This document shows, piece after piece, positions 1-8,687 of a stretch of DNA of 64,000 nucleotides (position 1 is the first letter of the stretch; each line of letters opens with the position of its first letter). Made by a program: the position numbers and the translations under genes. The notes under the pieces were generated by a model that was not told where the DNA came from, searched no databases, and saw only the letters and a list, made by a program, of their open reading frames with translations. The stretch is from the NCBI RefSeq assembly GCF_002797895.1, contig NZ_PGES01000001.1, positions 4,278,001 through 4,342,000 of the forward strand, given 5' to 3'. This DNA comes from Janthinobacterium sp. 67. Its GTDB lineage: Bacteria > Pseudomonadota > Gammaproteobacteria > Burkholderiales > Burkholderiaceae_D.

Positions 1-990
1 GGCGCGCACCTTGGTGGTTTGATCGGCGCGCCCCATCCAGCCCTTGATGCGCGTATTCGTGCGCCCGCACGGCGACTCCGGCGCGTCCATCAGCACGGCC
101 GACAGGTCGCCCGTGGCGAAGCGGATCAGCGGATAGTCGGCATTGAAGACGGTGACGACGACTTCGCCTACTTCGCCCGGCGCGACGGGAATGCCGCTGC
201 CCGGGTGGACGATCTCGAGCAGCACGTTTTCATCGACCACCATGCCGGGATTGAGTTTGCCATTGCTGGCCGTCTCATAGGCGATGCTGCCGATATCGGC
301 CGAGGCATAGGTCTGGAACACGTGCGGCACGCCGTTTGCGGCAAACCAGCTGCGCAGGGATTCAGGCAAGGCTTCGGCACCCATCACGGCCTTGGTGACG
401 CTGCTGATGTCGGCGCCCATTTCGCGCGCCTTCTCGATGATCAGTTTCAGGAACGACGGCGTGCCGATATACGTGTCCGGCTTCAGGTCGACCATCGCCT
501 GCACCTGCATTTCCGTCTGGCCGATGCCGGCCGGGATGACGGTGCAGCCCAGGCGCGCGGCGCCCCCTTCGACCATGAAGGCGGCCGGCGTGAAGTGATA
601 CGAAAAGCAGTTCTGCAGCAAGCCGCCGGCGCGCACGCCGGCAGCGTACATGGGCCGCGCGAAGCGCCACCAGTCGGGTCCGCGCCCTTCCGGGTCGAAG
701 ATGGGGCCGGGCGAGACGAACACGCGCGACAGGGCGTTTTTCGGCGTCGTGTTCAAGCCGCCGAACGGCAGCGCGCCGTGCTGCAATTGCTTGAGGTCGG
801 ACTTGCGCGTCACGGGCAGTTGCGCCAGCGCGGCGCGGCTGGTGATGTCGGCCGCGTTGACGCCATCGAGGATGCGGGCCCAGCCCGGCGCCTGCTGCGC
901 GCGCGCGATCAGCTGCGGCAGGCCGGCCATCAATTCGCGTTCGCGCGCTTCGGGGGCGCGTGCTTCCAGACTGTCGAGCGTATCGGTCAT
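1..990 (-). CDS. PaaK-like AMP-dependent synthetase/ligase (C-terminus outside window)
   Basis: The reading frame runs open from an ATG at 990 to the left window edge, giving 330 residues. It resembles phenylacetate-CoA ligases: a family-like middle part (about 115-250), a GEVGEVVVT segment, RFATGDLSAV and GRADQTTKVRA correspond to the adenylation core motifs A5 to A8. The SSGTTGKPT phosphate loop of true PaaK is replaced by SPGPIFDPEG at residues 93-102. GGAGAA lies about 8 bases ahead of the ATG, and the start overlaps the preceding gene's stop by 4 bases (ATGA). As the last visible gene of a Liv-type importer operon it probably acts on the imported acid, but the substrate is unknown and catalysis is uncertain because of the altered loop. 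Confidence 0.8.
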   Translation of the reverse strand, partial: MTDTLDSLEARAPEARERELMAGLPQLIARAQQAPGWARILDGVNAADITSRAALAQLPVTRKSDLKQLQHGALPFGGLNTTPKNALSRVFVSPGPIFDPEGRGPDWWRFARPMYAAGVRAGGLLQNCFSYHFTPAAFMVEGGAARLGCTVIPAGIGQTEMQVQAMVDLKPDTYIGTPSFLKLIIEKAREMGADISSVTKAVMGAEALPESLRSWFAANGVPHVFQTYASADIGSIAYETASNGKLNPGMVVDENVLLEIVHPGSGIPVAPGEVGEVVVTVFNADYPLIRFATGDLSAVLMDAPESPCGRTNTRIKGWMGRADQTTKVRA

Positions 991-1346
991 GTTGCTGATT
1001 CTCCAATGTCACGTTGCATTTTTTTCGTCAGCCCCGCAACAATCAGGCTGTATGAGCGGTGCAGCAGGGCGGCCATTTCATCGTCGTCGAGGGCGTCGGG
1101 GCTGGCGACGAGCACCCATCTGGCCCGCGCCAGGTAGGGTGCAGGGCGAAAGCCGGGGCGATCCGTCAATTCCAGGAAGCGCTCCGCATCGACCTTGAAG
1201 CTCATGCCGCGCGTGCTGTGCGCTTCCGCGCCGCACAGGGCGAACATCTTGCCGCCGACGCAAAACGCCAGCACGTTGCTCCACTTGATGTCTTCGGTCG
1301 CGCCGGGAAAGCCGCGGCACACTTGCTTCGCCCGTTCCAGGTCCAT
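987..1346 (-). CDS. MmcQ/YjbR family protein
   Basis: This 119-residue protein has the compact CyaY-like layout of the MmcQ/YjbR family: an N-terminal CRGFPGATEDIKWS segment, a KMFALCG strand, FKVDAERFLELTDRPGFRPAPYLARARWVLV and a C-terminal helical tail. Family members are often called DNA-binding, but their role is poorly established. Its stop overlaps the start of the PaaK-like ligase (ATGA) and it starts 16 bases after livF, so it is translated as part of the importer operon. Whether it serves the pathway or is a passenger cannot be told from sequence. Confidence 0.85.
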   Translation of the reverse strand: MDLERAKQVCRGFPGATEDIKWSNVLAFCVGGKMFALCGAEAHSTRGMSFKVDAERFLELTDRPGFRPAPYLARARWVLVASPDALDDDEMAALLHRSYSLIVAGLTKKMQRDIGESAT

Positions 1347-1362
1347 GACGGCAGCTCCGATA

Positions 1363-2199
1363 TCAGGCCAGCCAGCGCTTGCGGCGGCGGTAGAACTTCA
1401 TGTCGCGGAAGCTCTTGCGTCCGGCGCCCGACACGCCCAGGTAAAACTCCTTGACGTCTTCGTTGCTGGCCAGTTCCTGGGCTTGCCCTTCCATCACGAC
1501 TCTGCCGTTTTCCAGGATGTAGCCGAAGTCGGCGTAGCGCAGGGCCACGTTGGTGTTCTGCTCGGCCAGCAGGAAAGAGACGTTTTCCTTGTGGTTCAAA
1601 TCCTTGACGATGCCGAAGATCTCTTCGACGATCTGCGGCGCGATGCCCATCGAGGGCTCGTCCAGTAAAATCATCGACGGCTTGGCCATCAGCGCGCGGC
1701 CGATGGCGCACATCTGCTGTTCGCCGCCCGAGGTATAGCCGGCCTGGCTGCTGCGCCGCGTTTTCAGGCGCGGGAAGTAGTGGTAGACCTTGTCCAGCGC
1801 GTCCTTCAATTCGCCGCGCGACAGGCTGCGCGTGTAGGCGCCCGTCAAGAGGTTTTCCTCGATGGTCAGGTGGCCGAAGCAGTGGCGCCCTTCCATCACT
1901 TGCGACAGGCCCCGCTTGACCAGTTCATTCGGCGTCAATTGATCCACGCGCTCGCCCTTGAACTGGACTTCGCCCTTGGTGACGTCGCCGCGTTCACCGC
2001 GCAGCAGGGTCGAGATGGTTTTCAGGGTGGTCGACTTGCCGGCGCCGTTGGCGCCCAGCAGGGCCACGATCTTGCCCTGCGGGACTTGCAGCGACACGCC
2101 TTTCAAGACCAGGATCACGTGGTCGTAGATGACTTCGATGTTGTTGACCGACAGGTAGGGCGGCGCGGTGTCCGGTGTTTGCGTGGCAGTGGGTGTCAT
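1363..2199 (-). CDS. livF: Branched-chain amino acid-type ABC transporter ATP-binding protein (LivF)
   Basis: A 278-residue cytoplasmic ATPase. Walker A GANGAGKST is at residues 49-57, followed by a Q-loop region, the signature TSGGEQQ, Walker B MILLDEP and the switch region LLAEQNT. The C-terminal GRVVMEGQAQEL and FYLG block is typical of LivF rather than LivG. The tail GRKSFRDMKFYRRRKRWLA is a basic extension beyond the usual end. It would pair with LivG to power the LivH/LivM pore. It is separated from the upstream binding-protein gene by a REP-like inverted pair, which could set its expression apart. The substrate may not be an amino acid, given the flanking acyl-CoA ligase genes. Confidence 0.93.
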   Translation of the reverse strand: MTPTATQTPDTAPPYLSVNNIEVIYDHVILVLKGVSLQVPQGKIVALLGANGAGKSTTLKTISTLLRGERGDVTKGEVQFKGERVDQLTPNELVKRGLSQVMEGRHCFGHLTIEENLLTGAYTRSLSRGELKDALDKVYHYFPRLKTRRSSQAGYTSGGEQQMCAIGRALMAKPSMILLDEPSMGIAPQIVEEIFGIVKDLNHKENVSFLLAEQNTNVALRYADFGYILENGRVVMEGQAQELASNEDVKEFYLGVSGAGRKSFRDMKFYRRRKRWLA

Positions 2200-2231
2200 G
2201 GCTGCTTCGTTTTCATGTGATGTTGGTGCTT

Positions 2232-2306
2232 GTCGGATTACGCTACGCTAATCCGACCTACGTGGATGCGGCGTAGGTCGGATTAGGCCGCAGGCCGTAA
2301 TCCGAC
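2232..2306. repeat. REP-like inverted pair
   Basis: Two palindromic units face each other: 2232-2262 (GTCGGATTA, short loop, TAATCCGAC, CTACG) and 2272-2306, nearly its reverse complement. The pair lies between the binding-protein stop and the livF start. The same family recurs at 4792, 32976, 33027, 61543 and 63903. Confidence 0.85.
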
Positions 2307-2323
2307 ACCACCCCGAAAGCCGC

Positions 2324-3643
2324 TTACTTCATGCACGCCGGCGTGATCTTTTTCTCTTCGGCGTACTTGCCCGACGATTCCTCGACCAGCTTGCGCACCA
2401 GAGCCTTGTCGCCGACGATCCACTTCGGCGTGATGGCGGTCCATTTCTTGCCATCCCACTGCTGCACCTTCACGGCGCCCGAGCCTTCATGGTCGTCGCA
2501 GCTGGTTTTCACGGTCGGGAACATGCCCAGCGCGCCGACGGCCTTCTGGCGCGCATCGTCGACGTTCAGGTTTTCCAGGCCCCAGCGCATCTGCTCGCCC
2601 GTGATCGGTTTGCCCTTGCCGAATTTTTCCTGCGCCACGCGGATCGCTTCCACCCACAGGATGCCGGCCGTCACGCCGCGCATGTGGTAGACGGAGCCGA
2701 TGCGCGACTGGTCGGACAGGTTGCCCTTGCCGGCCGCGTAGAGCTTCTTGCGGATGTCGTCGAGCACGGGGTAGTTGCCTGGCGTGTTGAACGTCATCGC
2801 CGTGTAGCCCTTGGCCGCGTCGCCCGATGGAATGGTGTCTTCCTCGGAACCGGCCCACCAGACGCCCAGCATCTTGTCGCGCGGGAAGCCATTGCGCTGC
2901 GCCGTCTTGATCGCAACGGAGTTCATGACGCCCCAGCCCCACAGGATCACGTGGTCCGGCTTGGCCTGGCGGATCTGCAGCCATTGCGACTGCTGTTCGC
3001 TGCCTGGCGGCGCGACGGGGATCTTGATCAGTTCAAAGCCGTACTGTTTCGACAGCGCTTCGAGTACGGGCAGCGGCTCCTTGCCGAAGGCCGAATCGTG
3101 GTACAGGTGGACGATTTTTTTGCCTTTCAGCTTGTCCATGCCGCCATCCTTGTCGCCCAGGTACTTGATCATGGCGGCGGCCTGGCTCCAGTAGCTGGAG
3201 ATCAGCGGATACACATACGGGAAGACCTTGCCGTTGGCGGCGTCCGAGCGGCCGTAGCCGATCATGGTCATGGGGATCTTGTCTTGCGCCACGCGGTCGA
3301 GGATGCCGTAGGCGACGCCCGTGGACAGGGTTTCGACCAGGGTGGCGCCGCCCTGCTTGGTTTTCAGGCGTTCATAGCATTCCACGCCGCGCGACGGGTT
3401 GTATTCGGTTTCGCATTCTTCCCAGCTGATTTTCACGCCATTGACGCCGCCGGCCTGGTTGACCAGGTTGAAGTAATCGATGATGCCGCCGTAGAAACCG
3501 GAGCCGCCGGCCGCGTACGGACCCACGCGGTAGGACGGCAGGGCGATATATTGTTCCTTGTCCTGCGCTTGCGCGCTGCCGGCCATGGTGAGTGCGGCAC
3601 TGGCGATGGCGGCGGCCAGCATGAGCGATTTGATGTGTTTCAT
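2324..3643 (-). CDS. Periplasmic substrate-binding protein of the Liv-type ABC importer
   Basis: This 439-residue protein has a Sec signal peptide (MKHIKSLMLAAAIASAALTM, cleavage likely after AQA near residue 26) and the two-lobed type I periplasmic binding protein pattern: GVKISWEECETEYNPSRGVE, ATLVETLSTG, GKKIVHLYHDSAFGKE and HVILWGWG. It captures the substrate in the periplasm for LivHM. It is longer than LivJ/LivK (about 370) and resembles the larger binding proteins in aromatic or acyl-acid importer clusters. It sits between livM and livF in the operon; the ligand is not predictable from sequence. Confidence 0.9.
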   Translation of the reverse strand: MKHIKSLMLAAAIASAALTMAGSAQAQDKEQYIALPSYRVGPYAAGGSGFYGGIIDYFNLVNQAGGVNGVKISWEECETEYNPSRGVECYERLKTKQGGATLVETLSTGVAYGILDRVAQDKIPMTMIGYGRSDAANGKVFPYVYPLISSYWSQAAAMIKYLGDKDGGMDKLKGKKIVHLYHDSAFGKEPLPVLEALSKQYGFELIKIPVAPPGSEQQSQWLQIRQAKPDHVILWGWGVMNSVAIKTAQRNGFPRDKMLGVWWAGSEEDTIPSGDAAKGYTAMTFNTPGNYPVLDDIRKKLYAAGKGNLSDQSRIGSVYHMRGVTAGILWVEAIRVAQEKFGKGKPITGEQMRWGLENLNVDDARQKAVGALGMFPTVKTSCDDHEGSGAVKVQQWDGKKWTAITPKWIVGDKALVRKLVEESSGKYAEEKKITPACMK

Positions 3644-3701
3644 TGTGTGTCTCCTCTTGTTTTATTTGGTATTCAAGTGAACCGACATCGACTGCAAAAA
3701 C

Positions 3702-4760
3702 TTAGTGGGGGAAGGGCCAGAGTCTCAGCTTTTCCTTCGCGATCTGCCACAGCCTGGCCAGGCCGTGCGGCTCGACGATCAGGAAGAAGATGATCAGCGC
3801 GCCGAACACCATCAGTTCCAGGTTCGAGGCCACGCTGGTCGGCAATGCCAGGCCATGCGCGATGGTGTTCAGGAAGACGGGCAGCAGCACGATGAAGGCC
3901 GCGCCGAGGAAGGAACCGAGAATCGAACCGACGCCGCCGATGATGATCATGAACAGGATGCGGAAGGACAGGTCCAGGTTGTACGCTTCCGGTTCCACCG
4001 TGCCCAGGTAGGCATATGCATACAGGGCGCCGGCCACGCCGCAGTAGAAGGAGCTGACGGCAAACGCCAGCAGCTTGGTGCGCATCAGCCTGAAGCCGAT
4101 CACTTCGGCCGCCATGTCCATGTCGCGCACGGCCATCCACGAGCGCCCCACGTTGGAGCGGATCATGTTCTTGGCCAGCAGCGCCATGCCGGCGACGATG
4201 GCCAGCACCAGCAGGTATTTGCTTTGCGGCGTGTCGAACTGGTAGCCGAGGATGGTCATCTTCTGCACCGTGATCACGCCCGAGGAGCTGTAGTTGGTCA
4301 GATACGGAATCTTGGTCAGGCACCAGACGACGAAGAACTGCGTCGCCAGGGTGGAGGCGGCCAGGTAAAAGCCGCGGATGCGCAAGGAGGGCAGGCCGAA
4401 GGCGATGCCCACCATGGCCGCGCACAGGCCGCCCAGGATGAAGGACACGAGCAGCGGCAAGCCAGGCAGGCGGGCCATGAAGTTATACGAGGCAAAGGCG
4501 CCCACGGCCATGAAGGCGGCCGTGCCCAGCGACAGCTGGCCCGCGTAACCGGTCAGGATGTTCAGGCCCAGCGCCGCCAGCGCGAAGATCAGGAAGGGGA
4601 TCAGGATCGCCGACAGCATGTAGGGCGAGGCGACATACGGCAGGAGGAAGACGGCGACGAGCAGCGTGGCCGTCAGCGCCAGGCGGTCTTGCCGGATCGG
4701 GAAAATCTGGTTGTCAGCCTGGTAGCTGGTCTTGAATTGTCCTGCTTCACGGTAAATCAT
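3702..4760 (-). CDS. livM: Branched-chain amino acid-type ABC transporter permease (LivM)
   Basis: A 352-residue inner-membrane protein with about nine to ten hydrophobic segments. The conserved LNILTGYAGQLSLGTAAFMAVGAF stretch and the EAA-like region MIIIGGVGSILGSFLGAAFIVLLP identify LivM. The C-terminal IFFLIVEPHGLARLW is a typical end. It forms the translocation channel with LivH. It starts 78 bases after the livH stop, and a REP-like palindrome fills part of that gap. Confidence 0.93.
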   Translation of the reverse strand: MIYREAGQFKTSYQADNQIFPIRQDRLALTATLLVAVFLLPYVASPYMLSAILIPFLIFALAALGLNILTGYAGQLSLGTAAFMAVGAFASYNFMARLPGLPLLVSFILGGLCAAMVGIAFGLPSLRIRGFYLAASTLATQFFVVWCLTKIPYLTNYSSSGVITVQKMTILGYQFDTPQSKYLLVLAIVAGMALLAKNMIRSNVGRSWMAVRDMDMAAEVIGFRLMRTKLLAFAVSSFYCGVAGALYAYAYLGTVEPEAYNLDLSFRILFMIIIGGVGSILGSFLGAAFIVLLPVFLNTIAHGLALPTSVASNLELMVFGALIIFFLIVEPHGLARLWQIAKEKLRLWPFPH

Positions 4761-4791
4761 GGCGTGTCCTTTACTGGCTGTTGGGGTGTTT

Positions 4792-4824
4792 GTCGGATTA
4801 CGCCTTCGGCTAATCCGACCTACG
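4792..4824. repeat. REP-like palindrome between livH and livM
   Basis: GTCGGATTA at 4792-4800 and TAATCCGAC at 4811-4819 form a perfect stem around a CGCCTTCGGC loop, followed by CTACG. It is 15 bases past the livH stop codon on the transcribed strand. Confidence 0.8.
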
Positions 4825-4838
4825 ATGCGCTTTGGGCC

Positions 4839-5741
4839 TTATATTCGCCGGATGATCTTCTCGCCGAACAGGCCTTCCGGACGCACCAGCAGGAACAGCA
4901 GGGCCAGCACATACGGGAACCAGCCTTCGATGCCGCCACCCACCATGGGGCCGAGGTAGACCTCCGCCAGTTTTTCCGACGCGCCGATGATCAGGCCACC
5001 GACGATGGCGCCGGGCACCGATGTAAAGCCGCCCAGGATCAGCACCGGCAGCGCTTTCAAGGCGATGAAGGTGAGGGCGAATTGCACGCCGTTGCGCGCC
5101 CCCCACAGCAGGCCGGCCACCATCGCGACCAGGCCCGCCACGCCCCACACCACGGCCCAGATGCGCTGCAGCGGAATGCCGACCGCCAGCGCCGCCTGAT
5201 GGTCGTCGGCGACGGCGCGCAGGGCGCGGCCCACCTTGGTTTTCGAGAACAGCAAGGCCAGGCAGATCACCAGCAAGGCGCAGATGCCGGCCGCCATCAG
5301 GTCGAACTGCGAGATGTTGATGTCGAAGCGGTCCATCAGGAACTGCATCGGTACGTCTTCGATGGGCAGGTCCAGCTTGTGCACCTGCGAGCCCCACATC
5401 AGCTGCGCCAGGCCTTCGATGAAAAAGGTCAGGCCGATGGTGGCCATGAACAGCGTGATTTCCGGCTGGTTGACGAGGGACCGCAAGACCACCCTTTCAA
5501 TCGCCATGCCCAGGACGATCATGGTGAGCATCGTCAGCGGAATGGCCAGCCACAGCGACAGGCCGAACTTGTCCATGATGCCGACGCAGGTGAGGGCGGC
5601 GAAAAACACCATCGCTCCCTGCGCAAAATTGAACACGCCCGAGGCCTTGTAGATCAGCACGAAGCCGATCGCCACCAGCGCATACATGACGCCCGACAGC
5701 AGGCCGCCGATCAGCACTTCAAAGAAAAAATTGATATTCAT
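4839..5741 (-). CDS. livH: Branched-chain amino acid-type ABC transporter permease (LivH)
   Basis: A 300-residue integral membrane protein. The N-terminal LIGGLLSGVMYALVAIGFVLIYKASGVFNFAQG is the LivH hallmark, and the cytoplasmic loop LRAVADDHQAALAVGI plus the ILGGFTSVPGAIVGGLIIG stretch form the ATPase contact and the C-terminal half. It is the partner of LivM in the membrane pore. It follows livG by 19 bases. A REP-like element directly follows its stop codon. Confidence 0.93.
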   Translation of the reverse strand: MNINFFFEVLIGGLLSGVMYALVAIGFVLIYKASGVFNFAQGAMVFFAALTCVGIMDKFGLSLWLAIPLTMLTMIVLGMAIERVVLRSLVNQPEITLFMATIGLTFFIEGLAQLMWGSQVHKLDLPIEDVPMQFLMDRFDINISQFDLMAAGICALLVICLALLFSKTKVGRALRAVADDHQAALAVGIPLQRIWAVVWGVAGLVAMVAGLLWGARNGVQFALTFIALKALPVLILGGFTSVPGAIVGGLIIGASEKLAEVYLGPMVGGGIEGWFPYVLALLFLLVRPEGLFGEKIIRRI

Positions 5742-5760
5742 TGTTATCCCTGGTCTGGTG

Positions 5761-6594
5761 CTAGTGGGCTACACCCAAGTACGCGTTGATGACATCCTGG
5801 TTGCTGCGCACCTCGTCGGGCGTGCCGTCGCCGATCTTCTTGCCGTAGTCGAGCACCACCACGCGGTCGGAGATATCCATCACCACGCCCATGTCGTGCT
5901 CGATCAGCACGATGGTCGTGCCCAGCTGGTCGTTGACGTCGAGGATGAAGCGGCACATGTCCTGCTTTTCTTCCACGTTCATGCCGGCCATCGGTTCGTC
6001 CAGCAGCAGGATTTCCGGTTCTGCCACCAGCGCGCGGCCCAGTTCCACCCGCTTTTGCAGGCCGTAGGGCAAACGTCCCACGGGCGTCTTGCGGATGGCC
6101 TGGATTTCCAGGAAGTCGATGATCTCTTCTGCTTTCTTGCGGTGTTCGATTTCCTCGCGCCGCGCCGGCCCCCAGTACAGGGCTTGCAGCAGGAAATTCG
6201 ACTTCATCTTGAGGTTACGCCCCGTCATGATGTTATCTAACACCGTCATGCCCTTGAACAGGGCGATGTTCTGGAAGGTGCGGGCGATGCCGGACTTGGC
6301 GGCCGCATAGCAATCCATGCCGCGCCGGTGCTCGCCCCGGTAGATGATTTCGCCCTGCTGCGGGCGGTACACGCCATTGATCACGTTGAGCATCGAGCTT
6401 TTGCCCGCGCCGTTCGGGCCGATGATGGCGCGGATTTCATGCTGCTTCACGTCGAACGAGATGTCGGTCAGCGCTTTCACGCCGCCGAACGACAGCGAGA
6501 TGTTCTTCAGGTCGAGGATCACGGGGCCCGTCTTGCGGGCCGTGCCGAAATGGGCGTCGGGTTCGTTCATTTGCATCGTGCTGTGCTCCATCAT
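5761..6594 (-). CDS. livG: Branched-chain amino acid-type ABC transporter ATP-binding protein (LivG)
   Basis: A 277-residue ATPase with Walker A GPNGAGKSS at residues 59-67, the LivG-type GIARTFQN segment, the signature LPYGLQKRVELGRAL, Walker B ILLLDEP followed by MAGMN, and the switch IEHDMGVVMDISDRVVVLDYGKKI. It couples ATP hydrolysis to LivHM together with LivF. The start codon overlaps the stop of the upstream ligase (ATGA), so the two are probably translationally coupled. Internal ATGs at residues 2, 7 and 9 make the exact start slightly uncertain. Confidence 0.92.
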   Translation of the reverse strand: MMEHSTMQMNEPDAHFGTARKTGPVILDLKNISLSFGGVKALTDISFDVKQHEIRAIIGPNGAGKSSMLNVINGVYRPQQGEIIYRGEHRRGMDCYAAAKSGIARTFQNIALFKGMTVLDNIMTGRNLKMKSNFLLQALYWGPARREEIEHRKKAEEIIDFLEIQAIRKTPVGRLPYGLQKRVELGRALVAEPEILLLDEPMAGMNVEEKQDMCRFILDVNDQLGTTIVLIEHDMGVVMDISDRVVVLDYGKKIGDGTPDEVRSNQDVINAYLGVAH

Positions 6595-8546
6595 GCGGCC
6601 AGGCCCTGGGGCCGGTACGTTTTGCTGTCCCAGATCTGCAGGTCGGCGCTGGTCGAACCGGTGCGGCCATCCTCGAATTTCACCTGGGTCTCGATGTATT
6701 GCGTTGCCTTGCCTTCATACAGGGCGGAGATCAGCACCGCGTATTTTTCGGCGATGAATTTGCGGCGCACCTTGCGCGTGCGCGTCAGCTCGTCGTCGTC
6801 CGGATCGAGTTCCTTGTGCAGCACGAGGAAGCGGTGCACCTGCGTGCGGTCCATCAGCGGATCGGCCGCCAGTTCCGCGTTGACTTGCTCGATGCAGTCG
6901 CGGATCAGGCCATAGGTCTCGGCGCGCGCCGCCAGGTCCGTGTAGCCGGAGTAGGCGATGCCGCGCCGCTCTGACCAGTTGCCCACCGCTTCGATGTCGA
7001 TGTTGATGAAGGCGCACACATGGTCGCGCGCATGGCCGAAGGCCACCACTTCCTTGATGAAGGGGAAGAACTTGAGCTTGTTTTCAATGTAGTTGGGGGC
7101 GAACATGGCGCCGCAATTCATCTTGCCCACGTCGGCCGCGCGGTCGATGATCTTCAGATGGCCTTCGCTGTCGAACACGCCCGCGTCGCCCGTATGGAAG
7201 TAGCCGTGGTCGTCGATCACTTCGGCCGTGGCGTCGGGGCGCTTGAAGTAGCCGCTCATGGTGGCGGGCGACCTGACCAGCACTTCGCCATTGGCCGCCA
7301 GCTTGACTTCCACGCCCGGCGCCGGCAATCCCACGCTGTCGAACTTGATATTGCCGTCCGGTTGCAGACACACATAGGCGCAGGTTTCGGTCGAGCCGTA
7401 CAGCTGCTTGAGGTTGACGCCGATGGAGCGGTAGAAGCGGAACAGGTCGGGGCCGATGGCGGCGCCGGCCGTGTAGGCGACGCGCACGCGCGACAGTCCC
7501 AGCACGTTTTTCAGCGGGCCGTAGACGAGCAGTTCGCCCAGCTTGTAGCTGATGCGGTCCGCCAGCGAGACGGGCTTGCCGTCGAGGATCTGCGCGCCGC
7601 AGCGCTTGGCCACGTCCATGAAATGGCTGAACATGTGGCGCTTGATGCTGCTCGCGTCTTCCATGCGTATCATCACGCTGGTGAGCATGTTCTCGAACAC
7701 GCGCGGCGGCGCGAAGTAGCAGGTGGGGCCGATTTCGCGCATGTCGATCATCACCGTGTCGCCCGATTCGGGGCAGTTGACGGTGAAACCTGCCACCATG
7801 GCTTGCGCCAGCGAGAACAGGCAGTCGCCCACCCACGCCATGGGCAGGTAGGACAGGATGTCTTCATTGTCGGTGAGCTTGTCGAAGGCGACGCCGCCTT
7901 CGCCGGCCGCCAGCAGCGCCGCGTGGCTCTGGCACACGCCCTTCGGTTTGCCCGTGGTCCCCGAGGTGTACAGCATGACGGCGGAATCCTGGGCCTTGCC
8001 CTGTTCCACGGCAGCGTCGAAAAAGCCCGGATGCTCGCGGTCGTAGGTGCGGCCCAGCGCCTGCAGGCCCGCGAAGGAAATCAGCTCCGGCTGGCGGTAG
8101 TGCCGCATGCCCCGTTCATCGTCGTAGGCGATGTGGGCGATGTGCGGATACAGGGCCTTGAGTTCGAGCAGCTTGTCGACCTGCTCCTGGTCTTCGACGA
8201 TGGCGTAATGGACTTCCGCGTCCTGCAGCACGTAGGCCATGTCGGCGGCCGGCGCATCCTGGTACAGCGGCACGGGCACGCCGCCCAGGCTTTGCGCGGC
8301 CAGCATGGCCCAGTACAGGCGGGGACGGTTGTCGCCGATGATGGCCAGATTCATGCCGCGCTGGAAGCCGATGGCGGCCAGGCCGCAGGCCAGCGCGCGC
8401 ACCTCGTCGTTGACCTGGGACCAGGTCCAGGTTTGCCAGATGCCCAGGTGTTTTTCACGAAAGGCGGGCTTGTCGGATCGTACTGTCCCGTGTTGCAATA
8501 AGCGCCGCGGAAAAGTCGGCATTGCTGCTGTGGTATTCGTTTGCAC
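6591..8546 (-). CDS. Long-chain acyl-CoA synthetase-type AMP-dependent ligase
   Basis: A protein of about 651 residues that activates a carboxylic acid to its CoA thioester through an acyl-adenylate. The P-loop YTSGTTGKPKG starts near residue 193, LYGSTETCAYV is the A5 motif, YFHTGDAGVFD the A7 motif and FIAEKYAVLI near the end carries the lysine region. It resembles FadD15/ACSL-like ligases. I chose the GTG at 8546 because AGGGAG sits 6 bases ahead of it. The ATG at 8627 overlaps the best -10 hexamer. As first gene of the operon with a Liv importer it probably traps the imported acid as CoA ester; the substrate is not known. Confidence 0.88.
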   Translation of the reverse strand: MQTNTTAAMPTFPRRLLQHGTVRSDKPAFREKHLGIWQTWTWSQVNDEVRALACGLAAIGFQRGMNLAIIGDNRPRLYWAMLAAQSLGGVPVPLYQDAPAADMAYVLQDAEVHYAIVEDQEQVDKLLELKALYPHIAHIAYDDERGMRHYRQPELISFAGLQALGRTYDREHPGFFDAAVEQGKAQDSAVMLYTSGTTGKPKGVCQSHAALLAAGEGGVAFDKLTDNEDILSYLPMAWVGDCLFSLAQAMVAGFTVNCPESGDTVMIDMREIGPTCYFAPPRVFENMLTSVMIRMEDASSIKRHMFSHFMDVAKRCGAQILDGKPVSLADRISYKLGELLVYGPLKNVLGLSRVRVAYTAGAAIGPDLFRFYRSIGVNLKQLYGSTETCAYVCLQPDGNIKFDSVGLPAPGVEVKLAANGEVLVRSPATMSGYFKRPDATAEVIDDHGYFHTGDAGVFDSEGHLKIIDRAADVGKMNCGAMFAPNYIENKLKFFPFIKEVVAFGHARDHVCAFINIDIEAVGNWSERRGIAYSGYTDLAARAETYGLIRDCIEQVNAELAADPLMDRTQVHRFLVLHKELDPDDDELTRTRKVRRKFIAEKYAVLISALYEGKATQYIETQVKFEDGRTGSTSADLQIWDSKTYRPQGLAA

Positions 8547-8626
8547 CAGTGTCTCCCTGTTGCTTGTCTCAGGCCCCACCTCGTTGGATGGCGCTCCGTG
8601 TTTTTTATGTGTAAGGCGTTTGTGCA

Positions 8627-8654
8627 ATGATAGTAGCTTGCGTTAGTTTGCCAA
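8627..8654 (-). promoter_or_regulatory. Predicted sigma-70 promoter of the ligase-liv operon
   Basis: On the minus strand TTGGCA (8654-8649) and TATCAT (8632-8627) are separated by 16 bases, about 80 bases upstream of the GTG start. This is the best hexamer pair I see in the region between the divergent genes; there is no experimental support. Confidence 0.5.
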
Positions 8655-8687
8655 GTTGTCTTTTCGGGGACATTTACCCACTTTTCG

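Noticed and set aside
3705..5789. Long open frame on the plus strand over livM and livH
   Set aside because: It is the antisense reflection of high-GC third positions; the deduced protein is rich in Arg, His, Gln and Asp without domains, while the minus strand encodes clear permeases.
8544..8627. Longer N-terminus of the ACSL-type ligase starting at ATG 8627
   Set aside because: The added 27 residues are polar and unlike the family, the ATG overlaps the best -10 hexamer, and a good ribosome binding site precedes the GTG at 8546.
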